The notes under the pieces were generated by a model. It was given only the letters and a program-made list of their open reading frames with translations, did no database searches and had not been told where the DNA came from. A program made the translations under genes and the position numbers. Positions 1-12,748 of a stretch of 64,000 nucleotides of DNA are shown here, in pieces. Source of the DNA: Sporosarcina psychrophila (lineage in GTDB: Bacteria > Bacillota > Bacilli > Bacillales_A > Planococcaceae); NCBI RefSeq assembly GCF_001590685.1, contig NZ_CP014616.1, forward strand, positions 332,501 to 396,500, given 5' to 3'. The first letter of the stretch is position 1, and each line of letters begins with the position of its first letter.

Positions 1-1
1 T

Positions 2-694
2 GGTAGGATTACTGTTCGTCACCATGGTGGAGGCCACAAGCGCCAATACCGTGTCATCGATTTCCAACGCCGGAAAGATGGCATACCAGGACGCGTTGCT
101 ACGATCGAATACGATCCAAACCGTTCAGCTAACATTGCTCTAATCAATTACGTAGACGGAGAGAAACGTTACATTCTCGCTCCAAAAGGTCTTGTAGTTG
201 GAGCAACTATTATGTCAGGCCCGGAATCAGATATCAAAGTGGGTAATTCACTTCCACTAGAAAACATTCCAATGGGTACTACAATTCATAACATCGAAAT
301 GAAACCAGGTAAAGGTGGACAACTAGTACGTTCAGCAGGAACTTCTGCACAACTACTTGGCCGTGAAGATAAGTATGTTATTGTACGTCTTCAATCTGGA
401 GAAGTTCGCATGATTCTTGCTGTATGCCGCGCGACAATTGGTCAAGTTGGTAATGAGCAACATGAACTAATCAACATTGGTAAAGCAGGACGTTCACGTT
501 GGATGGGTAAACGCCCAACAGTTCGTGGTTCTGTCATGAACCCTAACGATCACCCACACGGTGGTGGTGAAGGTAAAACTGGTATCGGTATGAAGTCTCC
601 AGTAACTCCATGGGGTAAACCGACACTTGGTTATAAAACACGTAAGAAAAACAACAAATCCGACAAGCTTATTGTACGTCGTCGTAAGAAGTAA
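2..694 (+). CDS. rplB: 50S ribosomal protein L2 (5' end outside window)
   Basis: Large-subunit protein L2 binds 23S rRNA at the subunit interface and supports the peptidyl-transferase centre. The reading frame is open from the first bases of the window, so the start and roughly the first 46 residues of the usual 276 lie upstream; 230 residues are visible. The conserved C-terminal stretch [13 protein letters not shown], which carries the invariant histidine near the peptidyl-transferase centre, is intact, and the protein ends in the usual basic tail. It leads into rpsS, as in the Bacillus S10 operon. Confidence 0.97.
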   Translation, partial: GRITVRHHGGGHKRQYRVIDFQRRKDGIPGRVATIEYDPNRSANIALINYVDGEKRYILAPKGLVVGATIMSGPESDIKVGNSLPLENIPMGTTIHNIEMKPGKGGQLVRSAGTSAQLLGREDKYVIVRLQSGEVRMILAVCRATIGQVGNEQHELINIGKAGRSRWMGKRPTVRGSVMNPNDHPHGGGEGKTGIGMKSPVTPWGKPTLGYKTRKKNNKSDKLIVRRRKK

Positions 695-754
695 TAGTAA
701 TGCACTGCGGTTCAATGATTGGACCGTAGTACAAACACGGAGGGAGGTTCCGAC

Positions 755-1033
755 ATGGGCCGCAGCTTGAAAAAAGGACCATTTGTAGACGATCATCTAA
801 TGAAGAAGGTCGAAGCACAAAGTGGATCTGAGAAAAAACAGGTTATCAAAACATGGTCACGCCGTTCAACAATCTTCCCGACATTCATCGGAATGACAAT
901 TGCTGTATATGACGGACGTAAACACGTTCCCGTCTATGTAACTGAAGATATGGTTGGTCACAAACTTGGTGAATTTGCACCTACGCGCACATACAGAGGT
1001 CATGGCGCCGACGATAAGAAAACAAGACGTTAA
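755..1033 (+). CDS. rpsS: 30S ribosomal protein S19
   Basis: S19 forms a complex with S13 in the head of the small subunit. The product is 92 residues, the normal length, and starts [15 protein letters not shown]. An in-frame upstream ATG at 719 would add 12 unconserved residues. The chosen ATG sits behind the strong site GGAGGGAGG and matches the family start. Confidence 0.97.
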   Translation: MGRSLKKGPFVDDHLMKKVEAQSGSEKKQVIKTWSRRSTIFPTFIGMTIAVYDGRKHVPVYVTEDMVGHKLGEFAPTRTYRGHGADDKKTRR

Positions 1034-1052
1034 TTGAGAGGAGGTTATTCTG

Positions 1053-1397
1053 ATGCAACAAGCAAAAGCTACTGCCCGCACAGTCCGTATTGCCTCTCGT
1101 AAAGTCCGTTTGGTCGTTGATCTTATCCGAGGCAAAAAAGTCGGTGAAGCTATCGCGATTCTACGCCTGACGCCAAAAGCGGCTTCTCCGGTTGTAGAAA
1201 AAGTTTTGAAATCAGCGATTGCAAATGCTGAACATAACTATGAAATGGATGTCGAAAACCTATTTATCAGCGAAGTATTCGTTGATGAAGGTCCGACTAT
1301 GAAACGTTTCCGACCACGCGCACAAGGACGTGCGAGCGCAATTAATAAACGTACGAGCCACATCACATTAGTGGTATCTGAAAAGAAGGAGGGATAA
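1053..1397 (+). CDS. rplV: 50S ribosomal protein L22
   Basis: L22 binds 23S rRNA and its long beta-hairpin lines the peptide exit tunnel. The 114-residue product has the globular N-terminal fold and the hairpin segment around residues 80-100 (RPRAQGRAS region). The site GAGGAGG lies upstream, and rpsC begins three bases after the stop, so translation of the two is probably coupled. Confidence 0.97.
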   Translation: MQQAKATARTVRIASRKVRLVVDLIRGKKVGEAIAILRLTPKAASPVVEKVLKSAIANAEHNYEMDVENLFISEVFVDEGPTMKRFRPRAQGRASAINKRTSHITLVVSEKKEG

Positions 1398-1400
1398 TTC

Positions 1401-2063
1401 GTGGGTCAAAAAGTACATCCTAACGGTTTACGGGTCGGTATCATCCGTGACTGGGAGTCTAAATGGTACGCAGAAAAAGACTATGCGACTCTCTTGCACG
1501 AAGATTTGAAAATCCGTGAGTTCATCGAAAAACGTCTTGTAGAAGCTTCTGTTTCTAAAGTTGAAATTGAACGTGCTGCAAAGCGTGTTAACATCAGCAT
1601 CCACACTGCTAAACCAGGAATGGTTATTGGTAAAGGTGGTACTGAGGTCGAAACACTTCGTAAAATGTTGAACGACATCACTGGTAAACGCGTTCACATC
1701 AACATCATTGAAATTAAACGTGCGGATCTTGACGCTAAACTAGTTGCAGAGTCAATTGCTCGTCAACTAGAAACTCGCGTATCATACCGTCGTGCACAAA
1801 AACAAGCAATCCAACGCACAATGCGTTCTGGCGCTAAAGGAATTAAAACACAAGTTTCTGGACGTCTTGGCGGTGCTGACATCGCTCGGTCGGAACATTA
1901 TAGTGAAGGTACTGTCCCTCTCCATACATTACGTGCAGATATTGATTATGCACATGCTGAAGCAGACACAACGTTTGGTAAGCTTGGCGTTAAAGTATGG
2001 ATTTATCGTGGAGAAGTCCTTCCAGTGAAGAAACAGAAGAACTCTGAGGAAGGAGGCAACTAA
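1401..2063 (+). CDS. rpsC: 30S ribosomal protein S3
   Basis: S3 lies at the mRNA entry site of the small subunit and has helicase-like function with S4 and S5. The gene starts with GTG and encodes 220 residues ([13 protein letters not shown]). A type II KH domain is visible with its GKGG loop at residues 77-80, followed by the conserved S3 C-terminal domain. The start lies behind AAGGAGGG. Confidence 0.97.
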   Translation: MGQKVHPNGLRVGIIRDWESKWYAEKDYATLLHEDLKIREFIEKRLVEASVSKVEIERAAKRVNISIHTAKPGMVIGKGGTEVETLRKMLNDITGKRVHINIIEIKRADLDAKLVAESIARQLETRVSYRRAQKQAIQRTMRSGAKGIKTQVSGRLGGADIARSEHYSEGTVPLHTLRADIDYAHAEADTTFGKLGVKVWIYRGEVLPVKKQKNSEEGGN

Positions 2064-2064
2064 T

Positions 2065-2689
<625 letters not shown>

Positions 2690-2706
2690 TGAAGGAGGTT
2701 GCAGCC

Positions 2707-2973
2707 ATGACTGAGGAGCGTAACCAGCGCAAAGTATATACAGGCCGCGTTGTATCCGACAAAATGGATAAAACAGTTACTGTTATGATCGAAACGCAAA
2801 AGAAACATTCTAAATACGGTAAACGTGTTAAGTATTCTAAGAAATTCAAGGCCCACGATGAGCTGAACGAAGCTAAAATCGGAGATGTTGTTCGTATAAT
2901 GGAAACTCGTCCATTGTCAGCAACAAAACGTTTCCGTCTACTTGAAGTAGTCGAAACAGCGGTCATCATTTAA
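2707..2973 (+). CDS. rpsQ: 30S ribosomal protein S17
   Basis: S17 is an OB-fold primary binder of the 5' domain of 16S rRNA. The 88-residue product [16 protein letters not shown] has the typical length. An in-frame ATG at 2689 is possible, but the strong site AAGGAGG lies between it and the chosen ATG, which settles the start. The conserved segment SATKRFRL is present near the C-terminus. Confidence 0.96.
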   Translation: MTEERNQRKVYTGRVVSDKMDKTVTVMIETQKKHSKYGKRVKYSKKFKAHDELNEAKIGDVVRIMETRPLSATKRFRLLEVVETAVII

Positions 2974-3013
2974 TTAACGTTCGGGTATATAAATCCGGGA
3001 GGAGGTAGCCTCA

Positions 3014-3382
3014 ATGATCCAACAGGAAAGTCGTATGAAAGTCGCCGACAACTCAGGCGCTCGTGAAGTACTTACAATTAAGGTATTAGGCGGTTCAGGC
3101 CGTAAAGTAGCAAACATCGGTGATGTAGTCGTTGTAACGGTGAAAAAAGCAACACCAGGTGGCGTTGTTAAAAAAGGTGAAGTTGTCAAGGCTGTTATCG
3201 TTCGCACGAAGAGCGGAGTACGCCGTAAAGACGGTTCATATATTACATTTGATGAAAATGCTTGTGTTATTATCCGTGACGACAAGAGCCCACGTGGAAC
3301 TCGTATTTTCGGACCAGTTGCTCGCGAACTTCGTGACAGCAACTTCATGAAAATTATTTCACTTGCTCCTGAAGTTCTTTAA
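3014..3382 (+). CDS. rplN: 50S ribosomal protein L14
   Basis: L14 contacts L19 and helps form intersubunit bridges. The 122-residue product begins [18 protein letters not shown], the standard L14 N-terminus, and ends with [12 protein letters not shown]. The site GGGAGGAGG lies eight bases upstream. Confidence 0.97.
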   Translation: MIQQESRMKVADNSGAREVLTIKVLGGSGRKVANIGDVVVVTVKKATPGGVVKKGEVVKAVIVRTKSGVRRKDGSYITFDENACVIIRDDKSPRGTRIFGPVARELRDSNFMKIISLAPEVL

Positions 3383-3418
3383 TCACATGATAGTGCCAAA
3401 TCAAGGAGGTGCGACAGA

Positions 3419-3730
3419 ATGAATGTTAAAAAAGGCGATAAAGTTATGGTCATCACAGGTAAAGACAAAGGTAAAACCGGTGTGATCCTAGTTGCTTTCC
3501 CTAAAAAGGATCGTGTGCTTGTTGAAGGTGTTAACATCGTCAAGAAACATACGAAACCTAACCAGGAAAATCCTCAAGGTGGAATCATCAGCCAAGAGGC
3601 AGCTATCCATGTATCAAACGTCATGGTGATCGATCCTAAGACAGGCGAGCCTACTCGTGTAGGATACAAGATCGAAAATGGCAAAAAAGTTCGTGTTGCT
3701 AAAAAATCCGGAGAATTGCTGGATAACTAA
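3419..3730 (+). CDS. rplX: 50S ribosomal protein L24
   Basis: L24 starts 50S assembly and contains an N-terminal KOW domain, visible as [18 protein letters not shown]. The length of 103 residues is normal. The segment [15 protein letters not shown] is typical of the family. An AAGGAGG site precedes the ATG. Confidence 0.97.
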   Translation: MNVKKGDKVMVITGKDKGKTGVILVAFPKKDRVLVEGVNIVKKHTKPNQENPQGGIISQEAAIHVSNVMVIDPKTGEPTRVGYKIENGKKVRVAKKSGELLDN

Positions 3731-3756
3731 GTAACGGATGAAAGGAGGTCCAACAG

Positions 3757-4296
3757 ATGAGCCGTTTAAAAGAAAAGTTTAAAAGCGAAATCACTCCTGC
3801 TCTTATGAGCAAGTTTGAATATACATCAGTTATGCAAGTACCAAAAGTCGACAAAATCGTCATTAACATGGGTGTTGGTGATGCTGTTCAAAACACGAAA
3901 GCACTAGATGCGGCAGTGGAAGACTTAACAATTATTTCAGGTCAAAAACCTGTTGTCACAAAAGCAAAGAAATCAATCGCGGGATTCCGTCTTCGTGAAG
4001 GTATGCCTATTGGAACGAAAGTTACACTACGCGGTGAGCGTATGTATGAATTCCTAGACAAACTGATTGCTGTTTCGTTGCCTCGTGTACGTGACTTCCG
4101 TGGTGTTTCTAAAAAAGCATTCGACGGTCGCGGTAACTATACGCTTGGCGTAAAAGAGCAACTAATTTTCCCGGAAATTGATTATGATAAAGTTTCTAAA
4201 ATACGCGGTATGGATATCGTCATCGTTACGACTGCAAACTCGGACGAAGAAGCACATGAGTTACTAACGCAGTTCGGCATGCCGTTCCAAAAGTAA
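3757..4296 (+). CDS. rplE: 50S ribosomal protein L5
   Basis: L5 binds 5S rRNA and the P-site tRNA region and is part of the central protuberance. The 179-residue product has the conserved segments [11 protein letters not shown] and [17 protein letters not shown]. The start lies behind AAAGGAGG. Confidence 0.97.
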   Translation: MSRLKEKFKSEITPALMSKFEYTSVMQVPKVDKIVINMGVGDAVQNTKALDAAVEDLTIISGQKPVVTKAKKSIAGFRLREGMPIGTKVTLRGERMYEFLDKLIAVSLPRVRDFRGVSKKAFDGRGNYTLGVKEQLIFPEIDYDKVSKIRGMDIVIVTTANSDEEAHELLTQFGMPFQK

Positions 4297-4300
4297 ATAA

Positions 4301-4501
<201 letters not shown>

Positions 4502-4531
4502 ACCCCTAAATTTGGGAAGGAGGTAAATGTA

Positions 4532-4930
4532 ATGACAATGAGTGATCCGATCGCAGACATGCTTACACGCATTCGTAACGCCAATATGGTTCGTCACGAA
4601 AAGCTTGAAGTACCTGCTTCAAACATGAAAAAAGAAATCGCAGAAATCTTGAAACGTGAAGGTTTCGTACGTGATGTTGAATATGTCGAGGATAGCAAAC
4701 AAGGTATCATCCGCATTTTCCTTAAGTACGGTCAAAATAACGAACGTGTTATTACTGGTCTTAAACGTATTTCAAAACCTGGTCTTCGTGTTTATGCTAA
4801 AACTAGCGAAGTTCCTAAAGTTTTGAACGGTCTTGGTATAGCCCTCGTTTCTACATCAAATGGCGTACTTACAGACAAAGAAGCACGCGCTAAACAAGTA
4901 GGCGGAGAAGTAGTAGCTTACGTCTGGTAA
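4532..4930 (+). CDS. rpsH: 30S ribosomal protein S8
   Basis: S8 binds the central domain of 16S rRNA and in some bacteria represses the spc operon by binding its mRNA. The 132-residue product begins [18 protein letters not shown] and ends GGEVVAYVW. Starting at the second methionine would shorten it by only two residues; the length including both matches the Bacillus protein. GGAAGGAGG lies upstream. Confidence 0.97.
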   Translation: MTMSDPIADMLTRIRNANMVRHEKLEVPASNMKKEIAEILKREGFVRDVEYVEDSKQGIIRIFLKYGQNNERVITGLKRISKPGLRVYAKTSEVPKVLNGLGIALVSTSNGVLTDKEARAKQVGGEVVAYVW

Positions 4931-4960
4931 TTCGTAACAAATGAATGGAGGTGCACTTGA

Positions 4961-5500
4961 ATGTCCCGTATTGGCAAAAAGCCGATTGAGGTACCTGAAA
5001 ACGTGACTGTTACTATCGCAGAAGGTAACTTCGTTACAGTTAAAGGTCCTAAAGGCGAACTTACAAACACATTTAACTCGGATATTAAAATTGAACAGGA
5101 GAACAACGTGATCACTTTGATCCGTCCTTCTGAATCCAAAGAACACCGTTCTATTCATGGAACGACACGTTCACTTATCAATAACATGGTGGTTGGCGTT
5201 TCAGAAGGTTTCGAACGCAAACTTGAACTAGTTGGTGTTGGTTACCGTGCTTCACTTCAAGGTTCGAAATTAGTGTTGAACATTGGTTTCTCTCACCCAG
5301 TTGAATTTACACCTGAAGAAGGAATTGAAGTTGAAGTTCCTGCTAACACTAAAATTACTGTTCGTGGTATCAACAAAGAACGCGTTGGTGCTCTTGCATC
5401 GAACATCAGAAAAGTACGCCCACCAGAGCCGTATAAAGGCAAAGGGATTCGCTACGAAGGAGAAGTTGTCCGTCGTAAAGAAGGTAAAACTGGTAAATAA
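4961..5500 (+). CDS. rplF: 50S ribosomal protein L6
   Basis: L6 lies near the sarcin-ricin loop and the factor-binding site. The 179-residue product starts [15 protein letters not shown], shows the two tandem L6 folds, and ends with the conserved stretch [15 protein letters not shown] plus a lysine/arginine tail. The start lies behind TGGAGGTG. Confidence 0.97.
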   Translation: MSRIGKKPIEVPENVTVTIAEGNFVTVKGPKGELTNTFNSDIKIEQENNVITLIRPSESKEHRSIHGTTRSLINNMVVGVSEGFERKLELVGVGYRASLQGSKLVLNIGFSHPVEFTPEEGIEVEVPANTKITVRGINKERVGALASNIRKVRPPEPYKGKGIRYEGEVVRRKEGKTGK

Positions 5501-5533
5501 TGCCGCTTAAGGCATCTGGAAGGAGTGATCACG

Positions 5534-5896
5534 ATGATTACGAAAAAAGACAAGAATGCTACTCGTAAGAAACGTCATGCACGCGTACGTCGTAAAATCA
5601 GCGGGACTGCAGCTCGTCCACGCCTAAACGTATTCCGTTCAAACAAGCATATCTATGCTCAGTTGATTGATGACGTGAATGCAGTAACGATTGTAAGTGC
5701 TTCTTCAATGGAAAAAGATTTCGGATCTGAATCCAAAGCAGACACTGCAGCAGCAGTAAAAGTCGGCGAGATGATCGCAAAGAAAGCTGTTGAAAAGGAC
5801 GTTAAGTCAGTAGTATTTGACCGTGGCGGATACCTATTTCACGGCCGTGTGAAAGCTCTTGCAGACTCAGCACGTGAAAACGGTCTGGAATTTTAA
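5534..5896 (+). CDS. rplR: 50S ribosomal protein L18
   Basis: L18 brings 5S rRNA into the central protuberance with L5. An in-frame GTG at 5525 overlaps the ribosome-binding region GGAAGGAGTG, so the ATG at 5534 ([19 protein letters not shown]) is preferred. It gives 120 residues, the Bacillus length. The motif [17 protein letters not shown] near the C-terminus is diagnostic. Confidence 0.96.
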   Translation: MITKKDKNATRKKRHARVRRKISGTAARPRLNVFRSNKHIYAQLIDDVNAVTIVSASSMEKDFGSESKADTAAAVKVGEMIAKKAVEKDVKSVVFDRGGYLFHGRVKALADSARENGLEF

Positions 5897-5918
5897 TTAA
5901 GAAGGAGGTATACATTTC

Positions 5919-6419
5919 ATGCGTCGTAATGATCAGAATAAAAGCGAATTCGAAGAACGCGTAGTTACCATTAACCGCGTAGCGAAAGTTGTGAAAGGCG
6001 GACGTCGTTTCCGTTTCACTGCTCTCGTAGTTGTCGGAGATAAAAATGGCCGTGTCGGTTTTGGTACTGGTAAAGCACAAGAAGTTCCAGATGCAATCCG
6101 TAAAGCTATCGAAGATGCGAAGAAGAATTTAATCGTTGTACCAATGGTTAAAGGAACTACTCCGCACCTAGTGCTTGGACATTTTGGAGCAGGTAAAATC
6201 CTTATCAAACCAGCAGCTCCAGGTACTGGAGTTATCGCAGGCGGACCTGTCCGTGCGGTACTAGAACTTGCAGGCATCACGGATATCCTTTCGAAATCAC
6301 TTGGTTCAAGCACACCAATTAACATGGTCCGTGCGACATTCGAAGGATTATCGAATTTGAAACGCGCTGAAGATGTTGCTAAATTGCGCGGTAAATCCTT
6401 GAAAGAACTGTATAGTTAA
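5919..6419 (+). CDS. rpsE: 30S ribosomal protein S5
   Basis: S5 acts in decoding fidelity and lies at the mRNA entry channel with S3 and S4. The 166-residue product has the N-terminal dsRBD-like domain ([20 protein letters not shown]) and the C-terminal domain beginning near [15 protein letters not shown]. The loop around KGGRRF is where spectinomycin-resistance changes arise in other species; the sequence here looks wild-type. Confidence 0.97.
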   Translation: MRRNDQNKSEFEERVVTINRVAKVVKGGRRFRFTALVVVGDKNGRVGFGTGKAQEVPDAIRKAIEDAKKNLIVVPMVKGTTPHLVLGHFGAGKILIKPAAPGTGVIAGGPVRAVLELAGITDILSKSLGSSTPINMVRATFEGLSNLKRAEDVAKLRGKSLKELYS

Positions 6420-6432
6420 GGGGGGAAATGCA

Positions 6433-6615
6433 ATGGCGAACAAACTTGAAGTCACCCTTACAAAAAGTGTAATCGGCTCGAAGCCAGCACAGCGTAAAAC
6501 TGTGGAGGCGCTTGGACTACGTAAATTACACCAAATGGTCGAACATCAAGATAATGTTGCAATTCGTGGCATGATCAACAAAGTAGACCACCTAGTAACA
6601 GTTAAAGAACTATAA
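6433..6615 (+). CDS. rpmD: 50S ribosomal protein L30
   Basis: L30 is a short peripheral 50S protein. The 60-residue product starts [15 protein letters not shown] and contains the family core [18 protein letters not shown]. It starts behind GGGGGG, 13 bases after the rpsE stop. Confidence 0.96.
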   Translation: MANKLEVTLTKSVIGSKPAQRKTVEALGLRKLHQMVEHQDNVAIRGMINKVDHLVTVKEL

Positions 6616-6648
6616 TTACGATTTTTTGAATAAGGAGGTGCCAATGAG

Positions 6649-7088
6649 ATGAAATTACACACTATGAAGCCTGCTGCAGGTTCACGTACTAAGCGTAAGC
6701 GTATTGGTCGCGGAATCGGTTCAGGTTTTGGTAAAACTTCTGGTAGAGGTCACGGTGGACAAAACTCCCGTTCGGGTGGTGGCGTACGTCTTGGATTCGA
6801 GGGTGGTCAAATTCCACTTTTCCAAAGACTTCCTAAACGTGGTTTTACGAACATCAACCGTAAGGATTATGCAATCGTAAACCTAGACACACTTAATCGT
6901 TTCGACGAAGGTACTGAAGTTACGCCTGAGCTACTAATTGAATCAGGCATCGTGAGCAATGCTAAATCAGGTATTAAGATTCTGGGTAACGGAATTCTTG
7001 AGAAAAAGATCACTGTCAAAGCTCACAAATTCTCTGCTTCTGCTAAAGAGGCAATCGAGAAGGCGGGCGGACAGACCGAGGTGGTTTA

Positions 7089-7089
<1 letters not shown>
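6649..7089 (+). CDS. rplO: 50S ribosomal protein L15
   Basis: L15 is a late assembly protein with a long glycine- and arginine-rich N-terminal extension, visible in the first 45 residues ([18 protein letters not shown]). The globular domain follows. The length of 146 residues is typical. The stop codon overlaps the secY start by one base (TAATG), which implies coupling of the two. Confidence 0.97.
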
Positions 7090-9090
<2,001 letters not shown>

Positions 9091-9099
9091 TCCTTTTCG

Positions 9100-9460
9100 A
9101 ACTTAGATATTATACGCATTTTTTGGGCAGTATAGCATAGAAGCATAGAAGGACGTTTCAACGAGCTGCAAAAGCATATGATGCCCGGTATAACAACTAG
9201 ATGGTTTTTAGCAGGGTTATGGTTCTGAAACATAGTAAATGCATTTTCTTGCTTTGGTAGGTATAATGGATTTCGTGGAAAGAACTGTATAACGTAACTG
9301 GGAACTCATCCACGGCATTCTGGACAGTCGTGTCCATTTCGACGCGATTTTCCATAACAAGAAGTCGAGGACGGACTTAAGGGAAACGGAATGTGGCAGA
9401 CCTCTTTCGAACATCACTCATGCAATCCGGACATATGTTGAAGGAAGCTTTAAAGGCGAC
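9100..9460 (+). pseudogene. map: Decayed methionine aminopeptidase gene
   Basis: This stretch has no open frame, but fragments of the type I methionine aminopeptidase can be read in order. NLDIIR lies at 9100-9117 (family ELDIMR). ELQKHMMPGITT lies at 9163-9198 (family ELKKHIKPGITT). RYNGF lies at 9259-9273 (family GYNGF). The bases at 9302-9320 match the family codons for ELVHGI. LSNITHAIRTYVE lies at 9404-9442 (family LSNISHAVQTYAE). The fragments lie in different frames, are interrupted by stops, and are much closer together than in a 248-residue enzyme. Most of the metal ligands and the C-terminal half are gone. The site, between adk and infA, is where Bacillus carries map. Family sequences are quoted from memory of the Bacillus protein. 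Confidence 0.85.
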
Positions 9461-9514
9461 TGATGCCGCTCGATGGTGAGAACCTTTATTGGATATAGAA
9501 GGGAGACTGGGTTG

Positions 9515-9733
9515 ATGGCGAAAGATGATGTAATTGAAGTTGAAGGAACCGTACTCGAAACACTGCCAAACGCAATGTTTAAAGTAGAGCTGGAAAACGG
9601 CCATACGATTCTTGCGCATGTATCTGGCAAAATTCGTATGCACTTTATCCGTATTCTACCTGGCGATAAAGTGACAATGGAACTCTCGCCTTATGATTTA
9701 ACACGTGGTCGTATCACATACCGTTTTAAATAA
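9515..9733 (+). CDS. infA: Translation initiation factor IF-1
   Basis: IF-1 occupies the A site of the 30S subunit during initiation. The 72-residue OB-fold protein [13 protein letters not shown] matches the family over its whole length. An in-frame ATG at 9473 would add 14 unconserved residues read from the flank of the map relic. The site AGAAGGGAG before the ATG at 9515 decides the start. Confidence 0.97.
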   Translation: MAKDDVIEVEGTVLETLPNAMFKVELENGHTILAHVSGKIRMHFIRILPGDKVTMELSPYDLTRGRITYRFK

Positions 9734-9772
9734 ACTTTTGTAACTCCGGAATACTGAAGGAGGTTGGGTAAG

Positions 9773-9886
9773 ATGAAAGTTAGACCATCTGTAAAACCGA
9801 TGTGCGAAAAATGTAAAATTATTCGCAGACGCGGCCGAGTAATGGTAATCTGTGAAAATCCAAAACATAAACAAAGACAAGGCTAA
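9773..9886 (+). CDS. rpmJ: 50S ribosomal protein L36
   Basis: L36 is the smallest 50S protein. The 37-residue product [15 protein letters not shown] is the zinc-ribbon form, with ligands C11, C14, C27 and H33. It lies between infA and rpsM behind AAGGAGG. It is easily missed because of its length. Confidence 0.96.
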   Translation: MKVRPSVKPMCEKCKIIRRRGRVMVICENPKHKQRQG

Positions 9887-9910
9887 TTCTGAAGGAGGTG
9901 CACAATATAT

Positions 9911-10276
9911 ATGGCACGTATTGCTGGTGTAGACGTTCCGCGCGATAAGCGCGTAGTCATTTCATTAACTTACATTTTCGGAATCGGAAAAACAACTGCT
10001 CAAAAAGTATTGGCGGCAGCTGGAGTATCTGAGGACGCACGAGTTCGCGATCTTACTGACGCAGAGCTTGATAAAATCCGTGAACAAATGGACACGCTTA
10101 AAGTTGAAGGTGACCTTCGACGTGAAACTTCCCTTAACATCAAACGTTTGATGGAAATCGGTAGCTTCCGTGGTATCCGTCATCGTCGCGGACTTCCTGT
10201 TCGTGGACAAAACACGAAAAATAACGCACGTACTCGTAAAGGTCCTAAACGGACAGTAGCGAACAAGAAAAAATAA
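9911..10276 (+). CDS. rpsM: 30S ribosomal protein S13
   Basis: S13 sits in the 30S head, contacts the P-site tRNA and forms intersubunit bridges. The 121-residue product has the helix-hairpin-helix region near [14 protein letters not shown] and the basic tail [17 protein letters not shown] that reaches the tRNA. An AAGGAGG site precedes the ATG. Confidence 0.97.
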   Translation: MARIAGVDVPRDKRVVISLTYIFGIGKTTAQKVLAAAGVSEDARVRDLTDAELDKIREQMDTLKVEGDLRRETSLNIKRLMEIGSFRGIRHRRGLPVRGQNTKNNARTRKGPKRTVANKKK

Positions 10277-10283
10277 TAGGTAA

Positions 10284-10691
<408 letters not shown>

Positions 10692-10824
10692 TGGCTTCTT
10701 CTCCATATGATTGAGAAACACAATTTATGTCAACAATGATTGTGCGATTGCAATTTGCCGTCTATGAAAATCGATTTCAATATGGAACGGCCTATACATT
10801 GATGTTTTGAAGGAGGGTAAATGA

Positions 10825-11769
10825 ATGATCGAGATTGAGAAACCGAAGATTGAAACAATTATGATCGCCGAAGACATCAAGTTCGGTAAGTTTATCATCG
10901 AACCACTTGAACGCGGATACGGAAATACGTTAGGAAACTCCCTACGTCGCATCCTTCTATCTTCACTGCCAGGAGCTGCTGTTACATCTATCCAGATTGA
11001 TGGTGTGCTTCATGAATTCTCAACAATTGAAGGTGTCGTCGAAGACGTCGCATCAATTATTTTGAACGTGAAAAAACTGGCTCTCAAAATCTATTCAGAT
11101 GAAGAGAAAGTGATTGAGATAGACGTGAAAGGCGAAGGAGTTATCACAGCTGCGGACATTACACATGATAGTGACGTAGAAGTGTTGAATCCTGAACTTC
11201 CTATCGCGACACTTGGTAAAAACGGTCACTTGCGCATGCGTATGTATGCTGTACGTGGACGTGGTTACGCACCTTCTGATCAAAACAAACGTGAGGATCT
11301 CGCAATTGGCGTTATTCCAATCGACTCTATTTACACTCCGGTTTCACGAGTTAACTTCCAAGTGGAGAATACTCGGGTTGGCCAAATGGCGAACTTTGAT
11401 AAGTTGACACTTGATGTTTGGACAGATGGTAGCATCGGTCCTAAAGAAGCTGTTTCACTTGGGGCAAAAATCCTAACTGAGCATCTAAATATATTTGTCG
11501 GTATGACAGATGAAGCACAAACTGCAGAAATCATGGTAGAAAAAGAGGAAGATCAGAAAGAGAAAGTACTCGAGATGACTATTGAGGAACTTGACCTTTC
11601 AGTTAGATCTTACAATTGCCTAAAACGTGCAGGCATCAATACAGTTCTTGAACTTGCTAGCAAGTCAGAGGACGAAATGATGAAAGTACGAAATCTTGGC
11701 CGTAAATCACTTGAAGAAGTGAAAGCGAAATTGGACGAGCTTAACCTAGTGTTACGCACCGAAGATTGA
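10825..11769 (+). CDS. rpoA: RNA polymerase alpha subunit
   Basis: Alpha dimerises to nucleate core RNA polymerase assembly. The N-terminal dimerisation domain covers about residues 1-230 ([19 protein letters not shown]), and the C-terminal domain covers about 245-310 ([18 protein letters not shown]), which binds UP elements and activators. The length of 314 residues is normal. An out-of-frame ATG four bases upstream overlaps the start; AAGGAGGG serves the chosen codon. Confidence 0.98.
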   Translation: MIEIEKPKIETIMIAEDIKFGKFIIEPLERGYGNTLGNSLRRILLSSLPGAAVTSIQIDGVLHEFSTIEGVVEDVASIILNVKKLALKIYSDEEKVIEIDVKGEGVITAADITHDSDVEVLNPELPIATLGKNGHLRMRMYAVRGRGYAPSDQNKREDLAIGVIPIDSIYTPVSRVNFQVENTRVGQMANFDKLTLDVWTDGSIGPKEAVSLGAKILTEHLNIFVGMTDEAQTAEIMVEKEEDQKEKVLEMTIEELDLSVRSYNCLKRAGINTVLELASKSEDEMMKVRNLGRKSLEEVKAKLDELNLVLRTED

Positions 11770-11801
11770 GCGAATTTATAGATTGAAGGAGGGAAACTTC
11801 T

Positions 11802-12182
11802 ATGGGATACAGAAAACTTGGACGTACAAGTTCACAACGTAAAGCAATGCTTCGCGACCTAGCGACAGATCTAATCGTACACGAACGTATTCAAACGACA
11901 GAAGCTCGTGCGAAAGAATTGCGTTCAGTTGTTGAGAAAATGATTACGCTTGGTAAACGTGGAGACTTGCATGCACGTCGTCAAGTTGCACAATTTATCC
12001 GTCGCGAACTGGTTACAGTGGCAGACGGTGAAGGCAACGAGAAAGAAATCTACGCAATCCAAAAACTTTTTGATAATGTTGCACCACGTTACGCTGAGCG
12101 TCAAGGTGGATATACACGTATCATGAAAATGGGACCTCGTCGCGGCGACGGAGCACCTGTCGTTGTAATCGAACTCGTTTAA
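11802..12182 (+). CDS. rplQ: 50S ribosomal protein L17
   Basis: L17 lies near the exit tunnel. The 126-residue product starts [20 protein letters not shown] and ends PVVVIELV. It is about six residues longer than the Bacillus protein because of an insert near residues 70-80 ([11 protein letters not shown]). It is the last gene of the superoperon, followed by a terminator. Confidence 0.97.
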   Translation: MGYRKLGRTSSQRKAMLRDLATDLIVHERIQTTEARAKELRSVVEKMITLGKRGDLHARRQVAQFIRRELVTVADGEGNEKEIYAIQKLFDNVAPRYAERQGGYTRIMKMGPRRGDGAPVVVIELV

Positions 12183-12211
12183 TATATACAATGGCAATTG
12201 ATTAAATCTTC

Positions 12212-12252
12212 AAGGGGTGTGTCTGGCGTACCCAGAGCCGCACCCTTTTTTT
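12212..12252 (+). terminator. Terminator of the ribosomal superoperon
   Basis: The arms AAGGGGTGTG-TCTGG and CCAGA-GC-CGCACCCTT form a long stem with a five-base loop, followed by a run of T. It lies 30 bases after the rplQ stop. Confidence 0.85.
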
Positions 12253-12321
12253 AAAAATTTATACGACAACTTTAAAAGCTGAGTGTTACGATCGTCGGTT
12301 TATACCGTCTGGTCTAGCTCT

Positions 12322-12410
12322 ACGCACCTCATCCGCGGTACCGGATTGAGCACCTGGTACCAGTCATAGATATGAGCGCATTTCTTCGGATGAGGTGCGC
12401 GCTTTTTTTT
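12322..12410 (+). terminator. Second hairpin-terminator or leader-type dyad
   Basis: ACGCACCTCATCCG at 12322-12335 pairs with CGGATGAGGTGCG at 12387-12399, followed by eight T. The loop of about 50 bases contains a smaller dyad built on GGTACC. It may be a backup terminator for rplQ or part of an attenuated leader. No promoter is obvious between the two hairpins. Confidence 0.55.
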
Positions 12411-12462
12411 ATCCAAAAATAATGTCCAGATTTTTCAATATATAAGTTTTTGACTAATATGA

Positions 12463-12672
12463 TGTCTAGGCACCAGACGCACGGGTCATAAGAGGGCAAG
12501 CTAGGAAGGATTAAACTTGCTTTTCTTTTACGCCTTCCTTGGCAAAGAACGCCGCTTCGCCGGTCCCTCTAATGCCTGCCGCGGGCCTATAAGATGTAGG
12601 TCATGCAGCTATTACCCCTGGAAATGGTGTTCTTAAGCTGCGTTCATTTGTGACGGTGCCTTGCGCATTTTT
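12463..12672 (+). repeat. Intergenic repeat family 1, copy A
   Basis: This stretch shares ordered blocks with 38540-38655: TGTCTAGGC, CCAG-CGCA, CGGGTCATAAG, ACGCCT-CCT, TATGCCTG-CG and CTTGCGC-TTT. It contains internal inverted repeats and has no open frame. It lies between the ribosomal terminators and ecfA1, and occupies most of this gene-free interval. Similar GTCTAG...GGGTCATAAG...CTTGCGC repeats are, to my recollection, scattered in Bacillales genomes. Confidence 0.6.
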
Positions 12673-12748
12673 AAAAAGGATTCCTTGTCAATTGGCAGGG
12701 GATCCTTCGTAGTATACATAATGTGAATGTAGCCGGAGGTGGTAGGCG

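Noticed and set aside
9259..9273. Promoter for infA based on TATAAT at 9262-9267
   Set aside because: The box coincides with map-derived codons (Tyr-Asn) and has no matching -35, so I do not list it as a promoter.
12183..12748. T-box or ECF vitamin riboswitch before ecfA1
   Set aside because: No T-box core or vitamin/metal riboswitch motif is recognisable; the interval is explained by terminators and a repeat.
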